DNA from: Acidimicrobiia bacterium
Lineage (GTDB): Bacteria > Actinomycetota > Acidimicrobiia > Acidimicrobiales > Aldehydirespiratoraceae
Assembly (NCBI GenBank): GCA_022824605.1
Contig: JAJDZO010000392.1
Span: 1-28,946, forward strand
Direction: 5' to 3'
Length of the DNA stretch: 28,946 nt
Part shown: piece after piece, positions 22,298 to 28,946 of the stretch
How positions within the stretch are numbered: position 1 is the stretch's first letter
Layout of the letters: the number at the start of each line of letters is the position of its first letter
Program-made: the position numbers and the translations under genes
Notes under the pieces: model-generated
Database searches by the model: none
The model's input: the letters and a program-made list of their open reading frames with translations, nothing else
Told to the model about the DNA's origin: nothing

Positions 22298-22344
22298 AAC
22301 TTCCGGCCGCTGAGGGGACATATGCCCGCCTGGGGCCGGAAGTT
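22298..22344 (+). promoter_or_regulatory. Perfect 11-bp inverted repeat before the MttB-family gene
   Basis: AACTTCCGGCC (22298-22308) and GGCCGGAAGTT (22334-22344) are perfect complements around a 25-base spacer. It lies in the 87-base gap after the dehydrogenase stop, and the MttB-family ribosome site GAAAGGGG follows within 7 bases. It may be an mRNA stem that controls relative expression or a binding site for an unseen regulator. Confidence 0.65.
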
Positions 22345-22366
22345 CACGTCGAAAGGGGTCATTGCC

Positions 22367-23938
22367 ATGGCTGACGACAGGGGCGGCCGGCGCCGAGGCG
22401 GCGGTAGGGCCGGTCGCATCGCGGCCCGCCAGGCACCGCTCGAGGTCGATGTTCGCCCGGTGCGACCAGGGCTTCCCGGCGGCAAGTTCGCTCCCTTGAG
22501 CGAGTCCGACCTGCAACAGGTGTACGACACCGCCATCGCACTCCTCGAGAACGTCGGTATGGGCTCGCCTGTCGAGGAGTTCATCGACGTTGTGACCGCC
22601 GCGGGCGGCCACGTCGACGACGACGGGCGGCTGCACTACCCGAAGGGCGTCGTGGAGGGCGCCATCGCCACCGCAGCCAAGGAGTGGATCTGGCACGGCT
22701 TCGACGACGACCGCTCCATCACGGTGGGCGGCGATCGCGTCCATTTCGGCACCGCCGGTGCGGCTGTTCTCATGTACGACCACACCACCGGACTGTTCCG
22801 CCCGTCCACCGCGGTGGACGTGTACGACTGCGCCCGGCTGGTCGACTCCCTCGACAACATCCATTTCTTCGTGCGCACCGTGGTGGCCCGAGACATGGAG
22901 GACGCCCGGCTGCTCGATCTCAACACCGCTTACGCGGCCATGGCCGGCACCACCAAGCCCATCGGCACGTCGTGGTTCGAGCGTGAGCATGTGTACGAGA
23001 CCGTCGACATGTATGACATGGCTCTCGGCGGGCCCGGCGAGTTCCGCAAACGGCCCTTCGTGGCGGCCAACAACACCTTCGTGGTGCCGCCGCTGCGTTT
23101 CGCCGAGGAGTCGGCGAGAGCCATGGTGGCCCAGGTCGAGACGGGCATGCCCATCAACCTGCTGTCGGCCGGACAGGCCGGGGCCACCTCGCCTGCGGCT
23201 CTGGCCGGTTCGCTGGCTCAGGCCCTGGCCGAGTGCCTGGCCGCGCTCACCGGTGTGAACCTGCTGAGCCCGGGCCATCCGTGCGTGATGGGCATGTGGC
23301 CGTTCGTGTCGGATCTGCGCACCGGTGCCATGAGCGGCGGCTCGGGCGAGGAGGGCATCCTCAACGCGGCCGCCGCCCAGCTGCTCAACTGGATGGGCCT
23401 GCCGTCGGGGGTAGCGGCCGGCATGGCCGACTCCAAGATCCCCGACAACCAGGCCGGCTACGAGAAGGGCATCAACGTGACGCTGGCCGGACAGGCCGGC
23501 GCCAACCTGGTGTACGAGTCGGCCGGGATGCTGGCCAGCCTGCTGAGCTGCTCGCTGGAGGCGCTGGTGATCGACAACGACATGCTCGGCTCGATCAACC
23601 GCACCGTGCGAGGAATCGAGGTCAACGAGGAGACCCTGTCAGCAGAGCTGATAGCGCAGGTGGTGTCGGGTCCGGGCCACTTCCTGGGCTCGCCCCAGAC
23701 TCTCGAACTGATGCAGCGCGAGTACATCTACCCCGAGATCGGCGACCGCGACACGCCCGACAACTGGCTCGACGCCGGAGGCAAGGACTCCCGCGAACGA
23801 GCCCATGAGCATGTGCAGCGGGTACTGGCCGAGCATCATCCCGCCCACATCGCCGCCGAGGTCGATGCCCGCATCCGGGCCGCCTTCCCGATTCACTTGC
23901 CCCGAGCGCGAACGGAGCGCGGTCGTGGCCGGCAGTAG
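22367..23938 (+). CDS. Trimethylamine methyltransferase (MttB) family protein, non-pyrrolysine
   Basis: A corrinoid-dependent-type methyltransferase barrel, 523 aa. Seen: a basic Gly/Arg-rich N-terminus, PLSESDLQQVYDTAIALLENVGMG (typical MttB start; begins PLSESDLQQVYDTAIALLEN), SAGQAGATSPAALAGSLAQALAECLAAL, MGMWPFVSDLRTGAMSGGSGEEGILNAAAAQ and a C-terminal QREYIYPEIGDRDTPDNWL. No in-frame TAG interrupts the protein, so it is of the MtgB-like class that lacks pyrrolysine. Members of that class demethylate glycine betaine and related quaternary amines. The ATG 22367 follows GAAAGGGG; an upstream in-frame ATG (22322) lies inside the inverted repeat. No corrinoid partner is encoded in the window. 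The stop codon is TAG. Confidence 0.88.
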   Translation: MADDRGGRRRGGGRAGRIAARQAPLEVDVRPVRPGLPGGKFAPLSESDLQQVYDTAIALLENVGMGSPVEEFIDVVTAAGGHVDDDGRLHYPKGVVEGAIATAAKEWIWHGFDDDRSITVGGDRVHFGTAGAAVLMYDHTTGLFRPSTAVDVYDCARLVDSLDNIHFFVRTVVARDMEDARLLDLNTAYAAMAGTTKPIGTSWFEREHVYETVDMYDMALGGPGEFRKRPFVAANNTFVVPPLRFAEESARAMVAQVETGMPINLLSAGQAGATSPAALAGSLAQALAECLAALTGVNLLSPGHPCVMGMWPFVSDLRTGAMSGGSGEEGILNAAAAQLLNWMGLPSGVAAGMADSKIPDNQAGYEKGINVTLAGQAGANLVYESAGMLASLLSCSLEALVIDNDMLGSINRTVRGIEVNEETLSAELIAQVVSGPGHFLGSPQTLELMQREYIYPEIGDRDTPDNWLDAGGKDSRERAHEHVQRVLAEHHPAHIAAEVDARIRAAFPIHLPRARTERGRGRQ

Positions 23939-23974
23939 GCTTGGCGGCTGGATCCGCTCAGAAGGGAAGGTGAC

Positions 23975-24166
23975 ATGAGAGTTCGTGTCGATCAGGAGGC
24001 GTGCCAGGGCCACAACCGCTGCTACATGCTGGCGCCGGAGTTGTTCGACGTGGACGACGAAGGCACCGCCTTCGAGATCGGTGACGGCGAAGTGCCGCCC
24101 GAACTGGAGGAGAAGGCCCGCCTGGCCTTCGACAACTGCCCCGAGTACGCCGTCGAACTGACCTAG
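23975..24166 (+). CDS. Small ferredoxin, 3Fe-4S type
   Basis: A 63-residue electron carrier. Seen: Cys10 and Cys16 in CQGHNRC, then Cys54 in NCPEYAV, the Cx5C...CP pattern of actinobacterial [3Fe-4S] ferredoxins that serve P450s and oxygenases; His13 stands where a 4Fe-4S protein would have a fourth cysteine. The segment MLAPELFDVDDEG and the acidic body are typical. The ATG 23975 has GAAGGGAAGG just upstream. It follows the MttB-family gene by 36 bases and is probably co-transcribed, so it may carry electrons from the dehydrogenases or feed an unlinked demethylating oxygenase. It is the last gene of the plus-strand run. Confidence 0.93.
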   Translation: MRVRVDQEACQGHNRCYMLAPELFDVDDEGTAFEIGDGEVPPELEEKARLAFDNCPEYAVELT

Positions 24167-24185
24167 ACCAGCAACGTATCGGCGG

Positions 24186-24197
24186 CCCGCTGGCGGG
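24186..24197. terminator. Small hairpin in the convergent gap
   Basis: CCCG (24186-24189), loop CTGG, CGGG (24194-24197), with GG and CC further out around one bulged A. It lies in the 52-base gap between the converging ferredoxin and transporter genes, the expected place for a bidirectional terminator. The stem is short and has no T-tract. Confidence 0.3.
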
Positions 24198-24218
24198 ACC
24201 CCTGTCGGGATCGCCTGC

Positions 24219-26654
24219 CTAGTCGTGGGCTTGGCCGCGCCAGGCGTGGTAGGCGGCCCAAGTCACCAGCATCGGCGGTAGCACCACCACGGCGGCGATC
24301 AGCGAGTAGGTGACCGTGATCGCGGTCAGCAGCCCGAACTGGCCCATCGGCGCAATCGGGCTGAAGATCAGCACGCTGAAACCCAAAGCGGTGGTGAGGG
24401 CCGAGCCGATCAGCGCCCCTCCGGTGGTGCGCATGGTGAGGTTGATCGCCTCGCCGATCTTCTTGCCGTGCTCGATCTCCTCCACGAAGCGGTGGGTCAC
24501 ATGGATCGTGTAGTCGACACCGATGCCGATCGACAGCGCGGTGATCAGCGCGGTGATCACGTTGTAGCTGTAGCCGAGCAGCACCATCGTGCCGAGCACC
24601 CACACCAGCACCAGCAGGATGGGCAGCACCGACAGCACGGCCAGCATGGGCCGGAACTCCGTGATCCAGAAGAACAGGGTCAGCACCACCAGGGCGGCCA
24701 CCACCGTGAACACGATCGATGTGGCCTGGCTGGAGGTGAGGCTGTCGGTCACCTCCAGCGACGTGATCTCGTTGGCGATGGGTGTGATGTCGTCGTCGTC
24801 GCCGAACCACAGGCCGTCCACATCTGCGAACAGGGCACGGGTGCGGTCGGCGTCGCCGGTCAAGGCGTTGAACTGCAAGATGGTGCGGTCGTCGGCACCA
24901 TCGGCGCCGAAGGCCACCACCGCGTCGAATCCGGCCGGATCGTGGTCGCGCATCGTTTGCAGCGCCCGGTCGATGGCTGCGCTGTCGATCTGCAGCGGGC
25001 TGGCCACGCCGAGGCGGAGCTCTTGCTCGATCTCGGCCCTCACTTCGGCGGGCAGCGTGTGGTAGTAGGTGCCCAGCGACATCGTGATGTCGCTACTGAC
25101 CGCGTCCGGCTTCTGGGAGGGATCCGCCACGGCCGACGAGAAGTCCAGCAGGTTCCGCAGGGTCCGGTCGTTGGAGATCTCGCCCTCCACGAGCACGGTG
25201 ACGGGCTCGGTGTTGCCGCCGAGGTTCTCGGTCAAGAAGACGATGTCGTCTTTGCTCTCGGTGCCGTCGGGCAGGAAGTCGGTGGAGTTGAACTCGGTGC
25301 CGAGTTGCGTGGTCAGCGTCCCGAAGAAGAGCGTCAGAACACCGGCGGCCACCAGGATGATCGTGGGCTTGCGCACGGTGGCGTCGCCGATGGCTCCGAC
25401 AATGTTGCCTGCGCCGGGGATTGCCTGGTCGATGGGACGCAGCTGCGGGTGCTTGCCCTTGGCCTCGCCGCGCCGGTCGAGCAAGACCCGCACTGCCGGC
25501 ACCCCGGTGAGGAACACGATGAGCCCGCTCAACACGCCGACACCGGCCACCACGCCGAAGTCGCCGAGGCCGGAGATGTCACCGATGAGGTTGGTCAGGA
25601 AGCTGACGATGGTGGTGACGCCGGCCAGGCCCAGCGGCAGCATCACGCTGGCCACCGACTTGGAGATGCCCACCGACGCGCCCGCGCCGTCGGTTCGGAT
25701 CTCGCGGTAGCGCGAGGTGCCCTGGATGCCGTAGTCGACGCAGAGGCCGATCAACATCACCGGCACCATCTGACCCAGCACGCTGGGAGCGCCGATGATT
25801 CCGAGCCCGTCCGGGCCGAGCAGACCCTGGAAGCCGAGAGCCCACACGATGGTGAGGATCAGGCCGGCCATGCTCAAGACGACGTCGCTCACCTGCCGGT
25901 AGAACAACGTCAACAGCACGGCGATGACCGCGAAGGCGATCGCCATGAGCATCATCAGCGAGGCGCGGCCCGACTCGTCGGACTCCTGGTCGTTCTTGCC
26001 TGACGACACCGTTCGAGCCGAGTCCAGTTCGCTGAGCGGCACCGCCTTCACCGCATCGTCCACGGCGAGCTGGGCGTCGGCCAGTCCGTCGGCGTCGCCG
26101 CCGGCGTTGACCGTCACCACGCCGATGCCGCCCACCACCGAACCGGCCCCGTCGCGGGCGGTCAGTTCCTCGAGCAGAGCGGCCGTCTCAGCGTTGGCTT
26201 CGTCCGCGAGGACGGCATCGATCTCAGCCTGCGAGAGCGACGCCAGATCCACGGTGCGGGGGTCGCCTCCGGGTCCCGCCACCATGGCGGCGATCAAGCC
26301 GCCCGGCGACACCGGAGGTCGACCGGCGAACAGGTAGCGGGACAGGTCGGGGTGTCGGGCGGCGGTGGCGGTGGCCGCCAACGAGTCGGCGGCTCCGCCG
26401 GGGCTGAGCACGTCGCCTCGCAGCACCACCTGGACCGCTTCGAGCTCGGCTGAGGCGGGGAAGCTCTCGCTCAGCTTGTCGATGGCCGAGACCAGTTCGC
26501 TGCTTGCGGGCAGGAAGGCGTCCTGCGTGTCGGCCGTCGGGGCGGTCATCGTGAAGCCGGCCACGGCCACCACCGTGACGATCAGAATGGCCACCAGCGC
26601 GGTCCAGGGCCGGTTGCCGACCCAGCGGCCGTAGACGTCGAAGAACTTGCTCAC
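24219..26654 (-). CDS. MMPL/RND-family transporter
   Basis: A large inner-membrane transporter, 811 aa. Seen: N-terminal helix TALVAILIVTVVAVAGFTM (residues about 17-36), a first external domain of about 190 residues, a helix block with LIGLCVDYGIQGTSRYREIR, a second external domain, and a second helix block with LSIGIGVDYTIHVTHRFVEE and a final TMRTTGGALIGSALTTALGF...LPPMLV. The two GhxhDYxI motifs mark the two RND halves and carry the proton-relay Asp. The frame is open to 26723, but GTG 26652-26654 is preceded by GGAGG at 6 bases and begins VSKFFDVYGRWV, as relatives do. Such proteins export lipids or hydrophobic compounds; substrate unknown. It is convergent with the ferredoxin gene. Confidence 0.9.
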   Translation of the reverse strand: MSKFFDVYGRWVGNRPWTALVAILIVTVVAVAGFTMTAPTADTQDAFLPASSELVSAIDKLSESFPASAELEAVQVVLRGDVLSPGGAADSLAATATAARHPDLSRYLFAGRPPVSPGGLIAAMVAGPGGDPRTVDLASLSQAEIDAVLADEANAETAALLEELTARDGAGSVVGGIGVVTVNAGGDADGLADAQLAVDDAVKAVPLSELDSARTVSSGKNDQESDESGRASLMMLMAIAFAVIAVLLTLFYRQVSDVVLSMAGLILTIVWALGFQGLLGPDGLGIIGAPSVLGQMVPVMLIGLCVDYGIQGTSRYREIRTDGAGASVGISKSVASVMLPLGLAGVTTIVSFLTNLIGDISGLGDFGVVAGVGVLSGLIVFLTGVPAVRVLLDRRGEAKGKHPQLRPIDQAIPGAGNIVGAIGDATVRKPTIILVAAGVLTLFFGTLTTQLGTEFNSTDFLPDGTESKDDIVFLTENLGGNTEPVTVLVEGEISNDRTLRNLLDFSSAVADPSQKPDAVSSDITMSLGTYYHTLPAEVRAEIEQELRLGVASPLQIDSAAIDRALQTMRDHDPAGFDAVVAFGADGADDRTILQFNALTGDADRTRALFADVDGLWFGDDDDITPIANEITSLEVTDSLTSSQATSIVFTVVAALVVLTLFFWITEFRPMLAVLSVLPILLVLVWVLGTMVLLGYSYNVITALITALSIGIGVDYTIHVTHRFVEEIEHGKKIGEAINLTMRTTGGALIGSALTTALGFSVLIFSPIAPMGQFGLLTAITVTYSLIAAVVVLPPMLVTWAAYHAWRGQAHD

Positions 26655-26712
26655 GTGCAGCCTCCAGTGCGTGCATCGTAGGAACCCACTTGGCGGTCCA
26701 CCTGAAGCCGAG

Positions 26713-26718
26713 ACTATA
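26713..26718 (-). promoter_or_regulatory. Candidate -10 box of the MMPL transporter gene
   Basis: TATAGT on the minus strand (5/6 consensus) lies about 58 bases before the GTG start and in an otherwise GC-rich gap. No good -35 is found at 16-18 bp, so this rests on the -10 alone. Confidence 0.35.
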
Positions 26719-26859
26719 GCCACCCTGTGTCAGCGGGCGATGTCTCGCATGTCGTCTCGGGGTACCCCGCAGCGCGGACGGCGGGTTGCGTCAACGGCGG
26801 CTCAAGGCGAGGCCCCGGTAGCCCGCGGCGATGCTGCGACCTACACTGGCGGTCCCCCA

Positions 26860-26934
26860 GCGCTCGTAGCTCAATTTGGATAGAGCATCTGACTACGGAT
26901 CAGAAGGTTGGGGGTTCGAGTCCCTCCGAGCGCG
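26860..26934 (+). tRNA. tRNA-Arg (anticodon ACG)
   Basis: All four arms can be folded by eye. The acceptor GCGCTCG pairs with CGAGCGC, discriminator G. The D arm is GCTC/GAGC. The anticodon arm TCTGA-CTACGGA-TCAGA has anticodon ACG, read as ICG. The T arm is GGGGG-TTCGAGT-CCCTC with one wobble pair. The 75-base gene has no encoded CCA. TACACT, 12 bases upstream, may be its -10. It stands alone on the plus strand between two minus-strand genes. Confidence 0.95.
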
Positions 26935-26951
26935 CTACACCCGCTGCGAGA

Positions 26952-28946
26952 TCAGTCGTTGTCGACGGCGATCTTGGACAGCAGGGCGTGGGGCAGCGGC
27001 TGGTAGTCGTGATGGGTGGCGCTGAACGTGCCGGTGCCGCCCGTCATCGACCGCAGATCGATCACGTAGCTGAGGATCTCCGAGGTGGGCACATGGGCGC
27101 GGATCACGCTGGTCCCTGCGACTGAGCCCGGCTCGGTGCCGAACACCTGGCCCCGGCGAGAGTTCAGGTCGCCGAGAACGTCGCCCTGATAGTTGTCGGG
27201 CACCTCGACGCTGACCTCGCTCACCGGTTCGAGCACCGCGCTGCCGACCTGCTCCACAGCCTGCTTGAGTGCCAACGACCCGGCGATCTTGAAGCTCATC
27301 TCCGATGAGTCCACCGAGTGGTGCTTGCCGTCGTAGCACACGGCCCGCAGGTCCACCATCGGGAACCCGTGGCGACCGCCGTTGCCCATGGCCTCCTCGA
27401 TACCGGCGCCCACCGCGGGAATCAGATTGCGTGGGATGGCGCCTCCGGTCACCTCGGTGTCGAACTGGTAGCCGCCGCCTCGGGCCAGCGGCTCGAAACG
27501 CACCATGGCCACCGCGAACTGGCCGTGGCCTCCGCTCTGCTTCTTGTGTTTGGCCTCCACGTCGGCGGTCCGGGCCAGGGTCTCCAGGTACGCCACCCGC
27601 ATGTCCTCGACCTCGAAGTCGATTCCCATGCGTTCCAGGCGCGAGCGCACCACCCGGATGTGAGCCTCGCCCGCGCCCGACAGCACCGTCTGGCGGGTGG
27701 TGGGATCCTGGCGGATCACCAGGCTGGGATCCTCGGTGGCGAAACGCCGCAGCGCCGAAGCCAGCTTGTCCTCCTGGGCCGGGGCCGAGGCGTGGACGGC
27801 CACACCGTACACGGGAGTGGGCGGCGCGGTTATGGGCACCGAGAGCGCAGCGTCGGTGGACAGCGTGTCGCCGGTGCGCACATCGCCGAGCTTGGTCACC
27901 GCCACGATGTCGCCGGCCACCACCACCGAGGCGCTCTCGTGATCGGCGCCGGTGAACGACATGAGGTTGTGGAGCCGTTCCTTGTTGCCGGTGCGGTTGT
28001 TGACGAGGGTGTCGTTGGAGCGGATCGTGCCCGACAGCATCTTCATGAACGAGATCTGGCCGAGGAAGTCGTCGATGCGGGTCTTGAACACCAGCGCCAC
28101 CGGCGAACCGGACTCGTCGGCGTCCAGTTCGACCGATTCTGTGCCGCGCACCGCAGCCACCGCACTGTCGGCGCCCGGCTCGGGGCCGACTCGGGTGATG
28201 AAGTCGAGCAGGTGGTCCACGCCGATGGGCTTGGCCGCCGAGCCGCACAGCACCGGGAACACGCTGCGCTGGCCGAGCGCGTCGCGGATGAGCTGCTCGA
28301 GCTGCTCCTGGGTCGGCTCGACCCCCTCCAGGTACTGCTCGAGCAGTTCGTCGTCGCTCTCCACGACGTCCTCCACGAGTTGGGTGTGGCCGTCGGAGGC
28401 CGCCGGGGCCACATCGTCGGGGATGGGCGCCGCCGCCGACTGCCCGCTGCTGTAGTCGAGAGCGCTGTCGCCCACCAGGTCGGCGATGCCATGGAATGAG
28501 TCCTCCGCGCCCAGCGGCAGCTCCACCGCTTCGACTTTGGAGCCGAAGTGCGACTGCAGGTCGTCGAGGGTGCGCTCGAAGGACGAACGCTCACGGTCGA
28601 GGCCGTTCACGAACACCACCCGGGGCAGGTTCAGCCGCTCGGCGTGGCGCCACATCACCTGGTCCTGGGCCTGCACCCCCGACACCGCGTCCACCACGAA
28701 CACGGCCAGATCGGCGGCGTGCATGCCGTTGACGGCCTCGCCGACGAAATCGGTGTAGCCGGGGGTGTCGATGAGGTTGATGCGGTGGTCGTGCCAGTCG
28801 AACGTCGCCAGCGACACGCTCAGGCTCTGCTGGCGGGCCTTCTCCTCGGGGTCGTGGTCACAGTGGGCGGTGCCGTCGTTGACACGGCCCATCCGGCTCA
28901 CCACGCCGGCCCGGTACAGCATCGCCTCGGCCAGGGTGGTCTTGCC
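26952..28946 (-). CDS. Elongation factor G-like translational GTPase, N-terminus cut by window edge
   Basis: An EF-G-like GTPase, 664 codons visible; only the first 10-20 residues are missing. Seen: the tail of the P-loop GKTTLAEAML at the window edge, a degenerate switch I (EEKARQQSLSVSLATFDW), G3 DTPGYTDFVGE, G4 region VFVNGLDRE, G5-like VLCGSAAKPIGV, then domain II, and domain IV with KQSGGHGQFAVAMVRFEPL and domain V with IPAVGAGIEEAMGNG and RRGQVFGTEPG. The ERGITI-like switch of true EF-G is absent, as in the EF-G2/FusA2-like group of actinobacteria. The G4 motif reads NGLD instead of NKxD, which may weaken guanine recognition. The role is uncertain; canonical EF-G is presumably encoded elsewhere. 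Confidence 0.92.
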   Translation of the reverse strand, partial: GKTTLAEAMLYRAGVVSRMGRVNDGTAHCDHDPEEKARQQSLSVSLATFDWHDHRINLIDTPGYTDFVGEAVNGMHAADLAVFVVDAVSGVQAQDQVMWRHAERLNLPRVVFVNGLDRERSSFERTLDDLQSHFGSKVEAVELPLGAEDSFHGIADLVGDSALDYSSGQSAAAPIPDDVAPAASDGHTQLVEDVVESDDELLEQYLEGVEPTQEQLEQLIRDALGQRSVFPVLCGSAAKPIGVDHLLDFITRVGPEPGADSAVAAVRGTESVELDADESGSPVALVFKTRIDDFLGQISFMKMLSGTIRSNDTLVNNRTGNKERLHNLMSFTGADHESASVVVAGDIVAVTKLGDVRTGDTLSTDAALSVPITAPPTPVYGVAVHASAPAQEDKLASALRRFATEDPSLVIRQDPTTRQTVLSGAGEAHIRVVRSRLERMGIDFEVEDMRVAYLETLARTADVEAKHKKQSGGHGQFAVAMVRFEPLARGGGYQFDTEVTGGAIPRNLIPAVGAGIEEAMGNGGRHGFPMVDLRAVCYDGKHHSVDSSEMSFKIAGSLALKQAVEQVGSAVLEPVSEVSVEVPDNYQGDVLGDLNSRRGQVFGTEPGSVAGTSVIRAHVPTSEILSYVIDLRSMTGGTGTFSATHHDYQPLPHALLSKIAVDND

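Noticed and set aside
22367..23938. Pyrrolysine insertion in the MttB-family protein
   Set aside because: There is no in-frame TAG within the protein; the only TAG is the terminal stop, far from the pyrrolysine site of MttB.
24468..26003. 511-codon plus-strand frame opposite the MMPL transporter
   Set aside because: Composition is dominated by His, Gln, Asp and Gly with no recognisable domain; it is a shadow of the transporter gene.
26758..26769. Perfect 12-bp palindrome CGGGGTACCCCG upstream of the tRNA
   Set aside because: It is isolated, GC-rich and tied to no gene boundary or promoter; I could not support a function.
26860..26934. tRNA-Arg as an integration site
   Set aside because: No repeat of the tRNA 3' end and no integrase gene were seen in the window.

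Overview
The window is a stretch of high-GC, densely packed actinobacterial DNA. The GC bias, GTG starts, 4-bp ATGA/GTGA gene overlaps, a proC-hemA neighbourhood, probable leaderless transcripts, a P450-type small ferredoxin and a polyphosphate-glucokinase-like ROK kinase all fit. I favour an Acidimicrobiia-like lineage, but this is inferred from gene content and was not tested by phylogeny. Both ends are cut inside genes: hemA at the left and an EF-G-like GTPase at the right.

Left block (1-5310, minus strand). A type III glutamine synthetase / gamma-glutamylmethylamide synthetase-like gene is followed by an EamA/DMT transporter, proC, a DUF62 SAM hydrolase, a 29-residue one-helix peptide coupled to it by an ATGA overlap, and hemA (truncated). 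hemA may have its own leaderless promoter.

Methylated-amine block, part 1 (5535-8603, plus strand). glxB, glxC and glxD encode the three N-methylglutamate-synthase-like subunits. They diverge from the glutamine synthetase, and together the four genes match the synthetic half of the N-methylglutamate route for methylamine.

Inserted amino-sugar block (about 8604-17306, plus strand). A leaderless ROK regulator, M20 amidohydrolase, sugar-type ABC lipoprotein, permease, YhfX-like PLP protein, single-domain ABC ATPase, ROK sugar kinase and NagB follow one another, mostly with 4-bp overlaps. The block is bounded by 56-bp direct repeats (49/56 identical). The left copy is the 3' end of glxD and the right copy forms the 3' end of nagB, so NagB carries the C-terminal tail of GlxD. 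The simplest reading is that this catabolic operon was inserted into an older glxBCD-dimethylglycine-dehydrogenase operon. A likely role is uptake of an amino sugar or an N-acylated conjugate and its conversion to fructose-6-phosphate; M20 may replace the absent NagA.

Methylated-amine block, part 2 (17358-24166, plus strand). Two tandem FAD/GcvT-type dimethylglycine/sarcosine dehydrogenase-like proteins, a non-pyrrolysine MttB-family methyltransferase and a 3Fe-4S-type ferredoxin follow. This points to demethylation of glycine betaine, dimethylglycine, sarcosine or similar compounds into the folate C1 pool.

Right block (24219-28946). A convergent MMPL/RND transporter (minus), a tRNA-Arg(ACG) (plus) and a 5'-truncated EF-G-like GTPase (minus).

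Gene junctions show repeated small rearrangements: a 23-bp duplication between glxB and glxC, a 34-bp duplication between permease and yhfX, and a repeat family of about 105-116 bp around the ABC lipoprotein gene, one copy of which is translated. No CRISPR array, transposase, integrase or rRNA gene was seen. No stretch over 300 bp lacks a gene.
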